From positions 1 to 44,737 of the forward strand of contig JAOPXD010000019.1 in the NCBI GenBank assembly GCA_025965315.1: a stretch of DNA of 44,737 nucleotides. The letters run 5' to 3'. Position 1 is the stretch's first letter; every line of letters begins with the position of its first letter. Below the pieces are notes generated by a model that saw only the letters and a list, made by a program, of their open reading frames with translations, had not been told where the DNA came from and ran no database searches. Of this stretch, positions 16,111-24,383 are shown piece after piece. The translations under genes were made by a program, and so were the position numbers. Source of the DNA: Marmoricola sp. (GTDB lineage Bacteria; Actinomycetota; Actinomycetes; Propionibacteriales; Nocardioidaceae).

Positions 16111-17133
16111 TTGGACCCCTACCCCGTGCACGATCTCTTCTCCGGCAATGCTGCCCAGATCATCTCCGCCGGCTTCTTCGTCGGCCTGATCGTCGGGGTG
16201 ACCGGCATGGGCGGCGGCGCGCTGATGACACCGGCGCTGATCTTCCTGGGCGTCGGCAACGCGTCCGCGATCGTCACCGCCGACCTGACCGCGGCTGCTG
16301 TCTACAAGTCCGGCGGTGCCCTGGTGCACTCCAGGCACGGGTCCCCGAACTTCCGCCTCGCCGGTTGGCTGATGCTCGGCTCGGTCCCGTTCGCGTTCCT
16401 CGGGCCGCACCTGGTGTCCTGGTTCGTGGACGAGAAGGACGTCGACTCGCTGCTCAAGGAGTGCATCGGCTTCGCGCTCCTGCTCGCTGCCGCGACGTAC
16501 GCGATCCGGCTCTACATCCAGCTGGTGCGGGTCCGGGCCGGCACCCAGGGGGCGGACGACGACCCGGTGATCCGCCCGGTCCCGACCGTGATCGTCGGCG
16601 CCGTCGGCGGGCTGCTGGTCGGCGTGACCAGCGTCGGCTCCGGCTCGGTGATCATGGTGACGCTGCTGATCCTCTACCCGACCCTGTCGCCGCTGAAGCT
16701 GGTCGGCACCGACCTGGTGCAGGCAGTGCCGCTGGTGCTGTCCGCGGCGGTCTCCAACATCATGGTCAACGGTCTCGACTGGAGCATCACGCTGCCGCTG
16801 ATCGTCGGCTCGGTCCCGGGCACGCTGATCGGCGCCCGGTTCGCGGCGAAGGTGCCGCAGTCGGTGATCCGCCGCGGCATCGTGATCGTGCTGACGATGT
16901 CCGGGCTCGCCCTCCTCGACAAGGCCGGCTGGGCTCCGCTCGGCGCCGGCGACGACCAGACGCACCCGATCCTGATCGGCGTCACCGGACTCGCGATGCT
17001 GGTGGTGGTCCCGGTGGTGTGGGGCTTCCTGCGCAAGGGCCAGGGGTTGCCGATGTTCGGGGCACCGACGGTCGCCGAGCTGGAGGAGGATCCCGTCAGC
17101 ACCGTTCACCTGCGGGCCACGAAGGGTCCGTAG
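16111..17133 (+). CDS. TauE/SafE-family sulfite/sulfonate exporter-like permease
   Basis: A membrane protein of up to 340 aa with about eight hydrophobic helices and the two family repeats. The first contains AGFFVGLIVGVTGMGGGALMTPAL and DLTAAAVYKSGGALVH. The second contains GAVGGLLVGVTSVGSGSVIMVTLL and GTDLVQAVPLVLSAAVSN. TauE/SafE proteins move sulfur-containing anions such as sulfite, sulfoacetate or sulfate. Position between cysC and cysDN supports a sulfur role, probably transport linked to sulfate activation. A TTG start at 16111 or a GTG at 16126 are both possible; neither has a convincing Shine-Dalgarno. Confidence 0.82.
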   Translation: MDPYPVHDLFSGNAAQIISAGFFVGLIVGVTGMGGGALMTPALIFLGVGNASAIVTADLTAAAVYKSGGALVHSRHGSPNFRLAGWLMLGSVPFAFLGPHLVSWFVDEKDVDSLLKECIGFALLLAAATYAIRLYIQLVRVRAGTQGADDDPVIRPVPTVIVGAVGGLLVGVTSVGSGSVIMVTLLILYPTLSPLKLVGTDLVQAVPLVLSAAVSNIMVNGLDWSITLPLIVGSVPGTLIGARFAAKVPQSVIRRGIVIVLTMSGLALLDKAGWAPLGAGDDQTHPILIGVTGLAMLVVVPVVWGFLRKGQGLPMFGAPTVAELEEDPVSTVHLRATKGP

Positions 17134-17136
17134 CAT
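17131..17136 (+). promoter_or_regulatory. -10 box of leaderless histidine phosphatase gene
   Basis: TAGCAT, whose TAG is also the permease stop codon, precedes the ATG at 17144 by 7 nt. Confidence 0.5.
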
Positions 17137-17143
17137 CTCCCCC

Positions 17144-17812
17144 ATGCGCCTCCTCCTGCTGCGTCACGGCCAGACGCACGGCAACACCTCCGGTGCCCTC
17201 GACACCGCGTTCCCGGGCCTGGACCTCACCGACCTCGGGCAGCGCCAGGCGGACGCGGCTGCCCAGGTCCTCGCCGACGAGCCGGTCGACGGCCTGTTCG
17301 TCTCCCCCCTGGCCCGGACCCACCAGACCGCCGCACCGCTGGCAGCCGCCCTCGGGCTCGAGCCGCGCGAGCTGGCCGGTCTCCGGGAGATCTCGGCCGG
17401 TGACTACGAGATGGCCACCGACGAGGCCTCGATCCTGGGGTACATCACCACCGTCGCCGACTGGATCGACGGCCGGTTCGACACCCGGATGGCCGGGTCG
17501 GAGAGCGGGCACGAGTTCCTGGCCCGGTACGACGCGGCCGTCGCCGAGATCGCCGGGAGCTGCTCGGTCGCTGTCGTGGTCAGCCACGGCGCCGCGATCC
17601 GGACCTGGGTCTCCGCCCGCGCCGCCGATGCCGAGTCGCACGCGATGGCCAAGGAGGGCCTGGCGAACACGGCCTGCATCGCTCTGGAGGGCGATCCCGT
17701 TTCCGGTTGGCGGATCACCTCGTGGGCGGCCGAACCGATCGGCGGTGCGATCCTCGACGACGTGGCCGCTCCGGACCCGACCGGCCACGGCACCGATCAG
17801 GCTCAGGCGTAA
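17144..17812 (+). CDS. Histidine phosphatase superfamily protein
   Basis: A 222-aa phosphoglycerate-mutase-like phosphatase. The catalytic motif LLRHGQTHGN near the N-terminus provides the phospho-accepting His. SPLARTHQTA and the later VVVSHGAAIRTW supply the second active-site His and Arg. The substrate cannot be read from sequence; relatives act on sugar phosphates, phosphoglycerate or nucleotides. A role in removing PAP/PAPS by-products is tempting from the neighbours but is not supported by any motif, since PAP phosphatases belong to another fold. Confidence 0.87.
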   Translation: MRLLLLRHGQTHGNTSGALDTAFPGLDLTDLGQRQADAAAQVLADEPVDGLFVSPLARTHQTAAPLAAALGLEPRELAGLREISAGDYEMATDEASILGYITTVADWIDGRFDTRMAGSESGHEFLARYDAAVAEIAGSCSVAVVVSHGAAIRTWVSARAADAESHAMAKEGLANTACIALEGDPVSGWRITSWAAEPIGGAILDDVAAPDPTGHGTDQAQA

Positions 17813-17815
17813 AAC

Positions 17816-17829
17816 TAGAACACGTTCCA
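17816..17829. promoter_or_regulatory. KstR-like palindromic operator candidate
   Basis: TAGAACACGTTCCA fits TNNAACNNGTTNNA, the half-site arrangement bound by TetR-type KstR regulators, although the outer bases are imperfect. It is 87 bp before cysD and just after the phosphatase stop. Another TetR-family regulator could recognise it. Confidence 0.35.
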
Positions 17830-17915
17830 CTCCTGTGAGACGATGACGGAGCTCACCTTGGAACTCGATACGATGTGCGCTGCCCCAGGAGGGTGCAGAG
17901 TCACGAGAGGCCCCC

Positions 17916-18830
17916 ATGAACCAGACCCACGCCGACTACCAGCTGAGTCAGCTCGACCAGCTCGAAGCGGAGTCGATCCACATCTTCCGCGAGGTCGCTG
18001 CGGAGTTCGAGAAGCCGGTCCTGATGTTCTCGGGCGGCAAGGACTCGATCGTGATGATGCGGCTCGCGGAGAAGGCCTTCTACCCGGCCAAGATCCCGTT
18101 CCCGGTGCTGCAGGTCGACACCGGCTTCGACTTCCCCGAGGTCCTCTCGACCCGGGACAACTGGGTCAACCGGCTCGGCGTACGGCTGATCGTCGCGAGC
18201 GTCGACGAGGCGATCGCGAACGGCGTGATCGTCGACGACGGCAAGACCTCGCGCAACCGGATGCAGATCGGCACCCTGCTGCACGCCATCGAGGAGGAGG
18301 GCTTCACCGCTGCCTTCGGTGGTGGCCGTCGTGACGAGGAGAAGGCCCGCGCCAAGGAGCGGGTCTACTCCCACCGCGACGAGTTCGGCCAGTGGGACCC
18401 GAAGATGCAGCGCCCGGAGCTGTGGAGCCTCTACAACGGCCGCCTGCACGCCGGCGAGCACATGCGGATCTTCCCGATCAGCAACTGGACCGAGCTCGAC
18501 ATCTGGCACTACCTCGGCCAGGAGGGCATCGAGATCCCGGACATCTACTTCTCCCACCAGCGCGAGGTGATCGAGCGCGACGGGATGCTGCTCTCCGCCT
18601 CCGAGGCCGTCCAGCCGCGTGACGGCGAGAAGATCGAGACCCGCACGGTCCGGTTCCGCACCGTCGGCGACATGACGCTGACCGGTTGCGTGGAGTCCGA
18701 GGCCGACACGATCAACAAGATCATCGACGAGATCTCGGTCGCCAGGCTGACCGAGCGCGGAGCCACCCGTGGCGACGACCGCTTCTCCGAGGCAGCCATG
18801 GAAGACCGCAAGAAGGAAGGGTACTTCTGA
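17916..18830 (+). CDS. cysD: Sulfate adenylyltransferase subunit 2 (CysD)
   Basis: The small, catalytic subunit of the heterodimeric ATP sulfurylase that makes APS from ATP and sulfate. The 304-aa protein carries the PP-loop SGGKDSIVMM, LQVDTGFDFPEV, the family signature AAFGGGRRDEEKARAKERVYS and NWTELDIWHYLGQE. It ends with RKKEGYF, the standard C-terminus. The start has GAGAGG 5 nt upstream, and TACGAT at 17869-17874 could be the -10. The stop shares a base with the cysN start (TGATG). Confidence 0.96.
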   Translation: MNQTHADYQLSQLDQLEAESIHIFREVAAEFEKPVLMFSGGKDSIVMMRLAEKAFYPAKIPFPVLQVDTGFDFPEVLSTRDNWVNRLGVRLIVASVDEAIANGVIVDDGKTSRNRMQIGTLLHAIEEEGFTAAFGGGRRDEEKARAKERVYSHRDEFGQWDPKMQRPELWSLYNGRLHAGEHMRIFPISNWTELDIWHYLGQEGIEIPDIYFSHQREVIERDGMLLSASEAVQPRDGEKIETRTVRFRTVGDMTLTGCVESEADTINKIIDEISVARLTERGATRGDDRFSEAAMEDRKKEGYF

Positions 18831-20137
18831 TGTCTGGTGCCACTGAGTCCGAGTACGTCCCCGAGGCCCGCCTCAAGATGGACCTGCTCCGGTTCGCCAC
18901 CGCCGGCTCGGTCGACGACGGCAAGTCCACCCTGATCGGGCGGCTGCTGCTCGACTCGAAGTCGATCTTCGAGGACCAGCTGGAGGCCGTCGAGGCGACC
19001 AGCGCCTCCAAGGGCTACGACTACACCGACCTCGCGCTGCTCACCGACGGTCTGCGCTCCGAGCGGGAGCAGGGCATCACCATCGATGTCGCCTACCGCT
19101 ACTTCGCGACCCCGAACCGCAAGTTCATCATCGCCGACACCCCCGGGCACGTGCAGTACACCCGGAACATGGTCACCGGCGCCTCCACGGCCGACCTCGG
19201 CCTGGTGCTCGTCGACGCCCGGCACGGCCTGACCGAGCAGTCCCGGCGGCACGCGGTGATCCTCTCGCTGCTCCGGGTCCCGCACCTGGTGCTCGCGGTG
19301 AACAAGATGGACCTCGTCGACTTCGACCAGGCCACCTTCGACAAGATCCACGCCGAGTTCACCTCGTTCGCGACCAAGCTCAACATCCCGGACCTGCAGG
19401 TCATCCCGATCTCGGCGCTGAACGGCGACAACGTCGTCAACCGCTCCGAGAGCATGGACTGGTACCAGGGCCCGAGCCTGATGCACCACCTCGAGAACGT
19501 GCACGTGGCCTCCGACCGCGACCTGGTCGACGCCCGGTTCCCGGTGCAGTACGTGATCCGGCCGAAGTCCGACGACTTCCACGACTACCGCGGGTACGGC
19601 GGCCAGCTGGCCAGCGGTGTGCTGAAGCCGGGCGACGAGATCGTCGTACTGCCCTCGGGGATGACCTCGACGATCGCCGGCATCGACCTGTTCGACCGCG
19701 AGATCGCCGAGGCGTTCCCGCCGATGTCGGTGACCGTCCGGCTCACCGACGACGTGGACGTCTCCCGCGGCGACATGATCGCCCGGGTGAACAACGCGCC
19801 GGTGCCGAGCCAGGACATCGACGCGATGGTCTGCTGGATGACCAACGAGCCGCTGCGCAAGGGCCAGAAGCTCGCGATCAAGCACACCACCCGCACCGGG
19901 CGCGCGCTGGTCAAGGACATCCAGTACCGGCTCGACGTCAACACCCTGCACCGCGACACCGAGAGCGCGACCTCCAACGGCCTCGGACTCAACGAGATCG
20001 GCCGCGTCCAGCTCCGCACCACGGTGCCGCTGCTCGTCGACCCCTACTCGAAGAACCGGACCACCGGCTCCTTCATCCTGATCGACGAGGCCACCGGCAT
20101 CACCGTCGGCGCCGGGATGATCAACTCCGGCAGCTGA
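18830..20137 (+). CDS. cysN: Sulfate adenylyltransferase subunit 1 (CysN)
   Basis: The GTPase subunit that drives APS formation by CysD. The 435-aa protein has an EF-Tu-like GTPase domain: G1 AGSVDDGKST, the EREQGITIDVAYRYF switch region, G3 DTPGH and G4 NKMD. Two beta-barrel domains follow, including YVIRPKSDDFHDYRG. It stops after the barrels, so this is a stand-alone CysN and not the CysNC fusion common in other actinobacteria; the kinase activity is encoded separately at 14898-16061. The ATG at 18830 overlaps the cysD TGA by one base. Confidence 0.95.
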   Translation: MSGATESEYVPEARLKMDLLRFATAGSVDDGKSTLIGRLLLDSKSIFEDQLEAVEATSASKGYDYTDLALLTDGLRSEREQGITIDVAYRYFATPNRKFIIADTPGHVQYTRNMVTGASTADLGLVLVDARHGLTEQSRRHAVILSLLRVPHLVLAVNKMDLVDFDQATFDKIHAEFTSFATKLNIPDLQVIPISALNGDNVVNRSESMDWYQGPSLMHHLENVHVASDRDLVDARFPVQYVIRPKSDDFHDYRGYGGQLASGVLKPGDEIVVLPSGMTSTIAGIDLFDREIAEAFPPMSVTVRLTDDVDVSRGDMIARVNNAPVPSQDIDAMVCWMTNEPLRKGQKLAIKHTTRTGRALVKDIQYRLDVNTLHRDTESATSNGLGLNEIGRVQLRTTVPLLVDPYSKNRTTGSFILIDEATGITVGAGMINSGS

Positions 20138-20146
20138 CCCACCGCC

Positions 20147-20158
20147 GAGGCGCGCCTC
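20147..20158. terminator. Palindrome between convergent cysN and manA
   Basis: GAGGCGCGCCTC is a perfect 12-bp palindrome lying 9 bp past the cysN stop and 4 bp from the manA stop. Weaker pairing extends outward (CGC...GCG). It may act as a bidirectional terminator; the missing U-tract lowers certainty. Confidence 0.4.
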
Positions 20159-20162
20159 AGCG

Positions 20163-21350
20163 TCAGACGACGTCAACGAGGCGCGAGTGCACCGCTCGCG
20201 ACTCGGGTCGGTAGGCCTGGGCGATCTCGCCGAGCCCCTTGACCACGGCGCTGTGGTCCTCGGGTCCGAGGTAGAGCGACTCACCCCGGCGCAACGTCAG
20301 CTTCTCGCCGGACCCGGTGAGCACGTCGACCTCGCCGCCGGTGCAGATCAGCACGCTGCCGTCGGTACGGACCAGTGCCACCCCGTCCGGCGCGGCGTGC
20401 GAGATCTGGGTGACCGCGAGCGCGAACTCCACGTCGGCGGGCGAGAACACCTCGGTGTCGCTGTCGACGAAGTCCGGCGTGACCCGGGCGATCCGGGCCC
20501 GGCCGATGTCCAGGCACGCCACCAGGCCGGCGCGGTCGATGTGCTTGTTCGTCAGGCCCGCACGCAGGACGTTGTCCGAGCTGGCCATCACCTCCAGGCA
20601 CAGGCCGGAGAGGTGCGCGTGCATCACGCCGGTCTCCAGGAACGCTGCCTCGCCCGGCTGCAACGTCATCCGGTTGAGCATCAGCGTGATCACCACGCCC
20701 AGGTCGTCCGGGTAGTCGCGGGCGACCTCGGTGACCGTCGCGTAGGCGCGCTTGATGTCCAGCCCCAGGGCGCTGAGCCGGGCACAGGACTCGACGATCT
20801 GGTGCACCTCGGAGGTCTGGACGTCCTCGCTCAGCAGCCACTCGACGCGTCGTACGATGCCGGCGAACCCGGGGTCGGCGCGCAGGTCGTCGGAGAGCCG
20901 CTGGGACAACGGGGTGTCGAGCGGGGCGAGCACGCGCAGGATCTCGGCCGTCGGCCGGAACCCGATCAGGCTGTCGAAGGTGCTCAGCGCGTAGACCATC
21001 TCCGGCTTGTGGTTGCTGTCCTTGTAGACGCGTTCGGGAGAGTCCAGCGGGATCCCGGCGCTCTCCTCGTAGGCGAAGCCGATCTGCGCCATCGAGCGCG
21101 ACGGGTGCACCTGGAGGGACAACGGCCGGCCCGCGGCGAGAAGCTTCACCATGTACGGCAGGTCACCGGTCAGGTCGCTCAGCGGCACCTCGGCACCGTC
21201 GTCGCCGATCGCGACCGACGGGCTCAGCGGGTGCGTGCCGATCCAGACCTCGGCGATCGGCTGGTCGCTGCTGCCGCCTCCCAGGAAGTTGGGAATGGCG
21301 TCGGGAGAGCCCCAGTCGTAGTGCTTCTCCCCGTTGCGCAGCCGGTACAT
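20163..21350 (-). CDS. manA: Mannose-6-phosphate isomerase, class I
   Basis: A zinc-dependent isomerase interconverting fructose-6-phosphate and mannose-6-phosphate, the entry point to GDP-mannose for glycans. The 395-aa product has the cupin-type metal ligands: the Gln/His region in LSLQVHPS, Glu in NHKPEMVYAL, and the signature with His in GVMHAHLSGLCLEVMASSDN and RAGLTNKHID. Length is usual. The ATG is leaderless, and its -10 contains the stop of the upstream ygfZ gene, so it is probably an independent transcript. Confidence 0.93.
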   Translation of the reverse strand: MYRLRNGEKHYDWGSPDAIPNFLGGGSSDQPIAEVWIGTHPLSPSVAIGDDGAEVPLSDLTGDLPYMVKLLAAGRPLSLQVHPSRSMAQIGFAYEESAGIPLDSPERVYKDSNHKPEMVYALSTFDSLIGFRPTAEILRVLAPLDTPLSQRLSDDLRADPGFAGIVRRVEWLLSEDVQTSEVHQIVESCARLSALGLDIKRAYATVTEVARDYPDDLGVVITLMLNRMTLQPGEAAFLETGVMHAHLSGLCLEVMASSDNVLRAGLTNKHIDRAGLVACLDIGRARIARVTPDFVDSDTEVFSPADVEFALAVTQISHAAPDGVALVRTDGSVLICTGGEVDVLTGSGEKLTLRRGESLYLGPEDHSAVVKGLGEIAQAYRPESRAVHSRLVDVV

Positions 21351-21356
21351 GGACGC

Positions 21357-21362
21357 AGCCTA
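21357..21362 (-). promoter_or_regulatory. -10 box of leaderless manA transcript
   Basis: TAGGCT on the minus strand ends 6 nt before the manA ATG at 21350; its first three bases are the stop codon of ygfZ. Confidence 0.55.
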
Positions 21363-22298
21363 GCGAAGCGGACGGATGTGCAGACCTGCTTCCGGATCAA
21401 CGACGACCTCCTGGGCCGCAGCGATCCCGTCAGCGTCCAGGGTCGCGTCCACCGGTACGGCGCGCTTGACCAGACCCAGTGCGATCGGGCCGAGCTCGTG
21501 ATGGCGGGCCGCGGAGCCCACCACGCCGATCTCGCGACCTGCCAGCACCAGCGGCGCGCCCCGGGTGGGCAGCCGGTTGTCGGAGCCGTCCAGGTGCAGC
21601 AGCGTCAGCCGGCGCGGCGGTCGGCCGAGGGTGTGCACCCGGGCGACGGTCTCCTGGCCGCGGTAGCAGCCCTTGTCGAGGTGCACCGCCGAGCCGATCC
21701 AGCCGACCTCGTTGGGGATCGTGCGGTGATCGGTGTCGAGGCCGAGACGCGGCTCGGCGCGGGCGATCCGCAGCGCTTCGTGCGCCCAGGTGCCGGCAGC
21801 CGGGCCCGCTGCCTCGGCGTACGCCGTCAGCTCGGTCCGCGGGACCAGGTCGAACTTGCCGGCAGGTCCGACCGGACGCCAGGCCACCGCCAGCTCGTCG
21901 GTCACGTCGGTGACCTCGACCCGCATCATGAACTGCATCCGGACCAGCCACTCGACCAGGCCCGGCGCCTGCCCGGGCTCGACGTGCGCGGTGAACGCCT
22001 CGCCGTCGTCGATCCCGTACAGCGCGTGCTCGACGTGCCCCTGCGGCGACAGGATCAGCGAGGTGGTCGGGGTACCCGGCGCCAGACCGGTGAGGAACTG
22101 GGTGGTCAGCGAGTGCAACCAGGTCAGCCGGTCGGGTCCGCTGATCCGGACCACTCCGCGGTGGGACAGGTCCACGAACCCGTCGCCTGCCTCCAGCGCG
22201 CGCTGCTCGCCGTGGAAGGAGCCGTAGTGCGCGGCCACCGGGCCGTCGATGCCGTCGCCGGCGACGGCGCCGGGCAGCTGGAGCAGCGGGCTGGTCAT
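21360..22298 (-). CDS. ygfZ: YgfZ/GcvT-like folate-binding Fe-S repair protein
   Basis: A tetrahydrofolate-binding protein involved in iron-sulfur cluster assembly or repair. The family signature K-G-C-Y-x-G-Q-E is present as DKGCYRGQETVARVH. The N-terminal part (VDLSHRGVVRISGPDRLTWLHSLTTQ) matches the GcvT-type fold. The preferred ATG at 22298 gives 312 aa beginning MTSPLLQLPG; an upstream in-frame start at 22355 would overlap the fur gene. It is 28 bp after the fur-family gene in the same direction. Confidence 0.9.
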   Translation of the reverse strand: MTSPLLQLPGAVAGDGIDGPVAAHYGSFHGEQRALEAGDGFVDLSHRGVVRISGPDRLTWLHSLTTQFLTGLAPGTPTTSLILSPQGHVEHALYGIDDGEAFTAHVEPGQAPGLVEWLVRMQFMMRVEVTDVTDELAVAWRPVGPAGKFDLVPRTELTAYAEAAGPAAGTWAHEALRIARAEPRLGLDTDHRTIPNEVGWIGSAVHLDKGCYRGQETVARVHTLGRPPRRLTLLHLDGSDNRLPTRGAPLVLAGREIGVVGSAARHHELGPIALGLVKRAVPVDATLDADGIAAAQEVVVDPEAGLHIRPLR

Positions 22299-22326
22299 GC
22301 TGGTACCAACGCCGAACCGGAGCCGG

Positions 22327-22752
22327 TCATTCCGCTGCCGCGGCGCACTCGGCACAGAGCCCGAACACGGACAGGTGCCCGTAGTCGGGCCGGAAGCCGT
22401 GGCCGGCCGCCAGCTCCCCCAGTGCCTTCTCCATCGCGGACCGGCCGACGCTGATGGTCGCGTGGCAGCCGCGGCAGACCAGGTGCGAGTGCTCGTGCCC
22501 GGTGGCGGAGTGGTACGTCGGCGCCCGGTCGGTGAGGTGCGCGTGCCGGATCAGGCCGAGGTCGTCGAGCAGCTCGAGGGTGCGGTAGACCGTGGAGAGG
22601 TTGATCGCGTCCGAGCGGGTCCGGACCTCGGCGTACACCTCGTCCGGGGTGGCGTGCTCGAGCTTCTCGATCGCGGCCAGCACGAGCTCGCGCTGCGGGG
22701 TCAGCCGGTGGCCGCCCGCCCGCAGCCGCTCCTGCCAGTCGCCGTCGCCCAC
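22327..22752 (-). CDS. Fur-family metalloregulator
   Basis: A 141-aa metal-responsive repressor. The winged helix is at the N-terminus (RLTPQRELVLAAI, TPDEVYAEVRTRSDAINLSTVYRTLELL). The dimer and metal part has HEHSHLVCRGCHATIS and the second structural zinc pair CAECAAAAE at the C-terminus. Two CxxC pairs fit Zur or FurB-type proteins as well as Fur and PerR; the effector metal is not settled. Translation probably starts at GTG 22752, six nucleotides after the stop of the upstream nitrobindin-like gene, so the two are coupled. Confidence 0.85.
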   Translation of the reverse strand: MGDGDWQERLRAGGHRLTPQRELVLAAIEKLEHATPDEVYAEVRTRSDAINLSTVYRTLELLDDLGLIRHAHLTDRAPTYHSATGHEHSHLVCRGCHATISVGRSAMEKALGELAAGHGFRPDYGHLSVFGLCAECAAAAE

Positions 22753-22757
22753 CGGGC

Positions 22758-23258
22758 TCAGACCCTCGTCAGCCGGGCGTGCGTGTGCGGCTGGAGGTCC
22801 TTGCCCATGGCCGCCATGTCGTAGGCGTACAGCAGGTCGCCCTCGACGTACCCGTAGAGCCGCTTGCCGGCGGTGTACTCCTTGGCGGTCGCCGTGCGCG
22901 CCACCGCATCGGTGATGATCTCGAACCTCGGCGCGTCCGGGTCCAGCTCGCCGTGCCAGATCTCCACGAACCCGAGGTTGTGGGTGATCACGACCTCCAG
23001 GGTGCCGTCCGGCTGCGGGCGGTAGAACCCCGTTTCCTGGGCCGCCTCGCGGACGTGGTTGCCGTCGGCGTCGACGATCCAGGAGCGGCTCATGAAGTGG
23101 ATGAACGGCCGACCGTCCTGCTGGAAGATGATCTCCTGGCCGAACTGGAAGTCGTCGATGCCGTCGTACTCGCCGTGGCCGTTGCCGGCCCAGGTGCCGA
23201 TGATCCACGCCATCCGGGCGCAGTTCGGGTGGATGTTCTCGGGGATCTCGAACGGCAC
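22758..23258 (-). CDS. Nitrobindin/FABP-like haem-binding beta-barrel protein
   Basis: A 166-aa beta-barrel of the THAP4/nitrobindin family (formerly DUF1794). The signature IIGTWAGNGHGEYDGI opens the barrel and the last strand ends LQPHTHARLTRV, carrying the conserved distal/proximal His position. Family members bind ferric haem and NO or peroxynitrite. The next genes of this cluster are a metalloregulator and an Fe-S repair protein, and the haem operon lies immediately upstream, so an oxidative or nitrosative role is reasonable. The start is a GTG 2 nt after the tiny membrane ORF. Confidence 0.85.
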   Translation of the reverse strand: MPFEIPENIHPNCARMAWIIGTWAGNGHGEYDGIDDFQFGQEIIFQQDGRPFIHFMSRSWIVDADGNHVREAAQETGFYRPQPDGTLEVVITHNLGFVEIWHGELDPDAPRFEIITDAVARTATAKEYTAGKRLYGYVEGDLLYAYDMAAMGKDLQPHTHARLTRV

Positions 23259-23260
23259 GG

Positions 23261-23377
23261 TCAGTCTTCTCCGGATCGGCGGTCGGCAAGGGGCAGCAGG
23301 CTGCGCAGGGCCGAGACGGCCCAGACCGCGACCCCGAGGATCACCAGCACCATCACTGCCACGAAGAATTCTTCCAC
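23261..23377 (-). CDS. Small single-pass membrane protein (38 aa)
   Basis: A GTG-started frame encodes VEEFFVAVMVLVILGVAVWA followed by VSALRSLLPLADRRSGED and TGA. It has one hydrophobic helix of about 20 residues and a charged cytoplasmic-type tail. It ends 2 bp before the nitrobindin-like start, as expected of an operon member. GGCGG lies just before the GTG. Codon use is GC-rich at third positions like its neighbours. I do not recognise the family. Confidence 0.5.
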   Translation of the reverse strand: MEEFFVAVMVLVILGVAVWAVSALRSLLPLADRRSGED

Positions 23378-23402
23378 GCCGCCATTCTACGGGCGCGGAG
23401 CG

Positions 23403-24374
23403 TCAGAGCAGGGACGCCGCTTCGAGGGCCCAGTAGGTCAGCACGATGTCCGCGCCGGCACGGTGGATCGAGGTCAGGGACTCCAGGATCGCCGCCTCGC
23501 GGTCGATCCAGCCCCGGGCAGCCGCGGCCTCGATCATCGAGTACTCACCCGAGACGTTGTACGCCGCCACCGGGACGTCGACAGCGGCCTTCACCGCGGC
23601 CAGCACGTCGAGGTACCCCATCGCCGGCTTCACCATCACGATGTCTGCGCCCTCGGCGACGTCGAGCCGGGCCTCACGGACGCCCTCGAGGCGGTTCGCG
23701 GGATCCTGCTGGTAGGTACGGCGGTCGCCGGTCAGCGAGGAGTCGACGGCCTCACGGAACGGCCCGTAGAACGCGGACGCGTACTTCGCCGAGTACGCCA
23801 GGATCCCGGTCTCGGTGAACTCGGCGCGGTCCAGCGCGGACCGGATCATCGCGACCTGGCCGTCCATCATCCCGCTCGGCGCGACCAGGTCGACGCCGGC
23901 CGCGGCCTGGGCGACCGCCATCGTCGCGTAGACGTCCAGGGTGCGGTCGTTGTCGACGTTGCCGTCCGAGTCCAGCACCCCGCAGTGGCCGTGGTCGGTG
24001 AACTCGTCGAGGCAGAGGTCCGACATCACCGTCAGCTCGTCGCCCACCTCGGCGACGACGTCGGTGATGGCGAGGTTCAGGATGCCGTGCGGGTCGATCG
24101 CCCCGGTGCCGGTCGCGTCCTTGGACTCCGGGATCCCGAACAGCATCACACCGCCGAGCCCGGCCGCGACCGCCTCGTTCGCGACCTTCTTCAAGGTCTC
24201 CCGGGTGTGCTGGACGACGCCCGGCATCGAGCTGATCGGGGTGACCTCGGTCGCGCCCTCACGGACGAACAGCGGCAGCACCAGCTGTCGCGGCGCTATC
24301 CCGGACTCGGCGACGAGCCGGCGCAGGGCCGGGGTACGTCGCAGCCGACGAGGTCGGATCTCCGGGTAGCTCAT
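23403..24374 (-). CDS. hemB: Delta-aminolevulinic acid dehydratase (porphobilinogen synthase)
   Basis: Condenses two 5-aminolevulinate molecules to porphobilinogen in haem and corrin synthesis. The 323-aa TIM barrel carries the two catalytic lysine regions [16 protein letters not shown] and [11 protein letters not shown]. The metal loop reads [18 protein letters not shown], where the middle ligand of the zinc-type C-x-C...C set is Asp, leaving two cysteines. [14 protein letters not shown] follows. It is the last gene of the rex-hemACDB run, starting 9 bp past hemD/cobA. Confidence 0.95.
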   Translation of the reverse strand: MSYPEIRPRRLRRTPALRRLVAESGIAPRQLVLPLFVREGATEVTPISSMPGVVQHTRETLKKVANEAVAAGLGGVMLFGIPESKDATGTGAIDPHGILNLAITDVVAEVGDELTVMSDLCLDEFTDHGHCGVLDSDGNVDNDRTLDVYATMAVAQAAAGVDLVAPSGMMDGQVAMIRSALDRAEFTETGILAYSAKYASAFYGPFREAVDSSLTGDRRTYQQDPANRLEGVREARLDVAEGADIVMVKPAMGYLDVLAAVKAAVDVPVAAYNVSGEYSMIEAAAARGWIDREAAILESLTSIHRAGADIVLTYWALEAASLL

Positions 24375-24383
24375 GGGTCGAGG

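Noticed and set aside
17587..17812. Histidine phosphatase as a PAP phosphatase of the sulfate pathway
   Set aside because: PAP phosphatases have the inositol-monophosphatase or DHH fold; this protein has RHG motifs, so only its position supports the idea.
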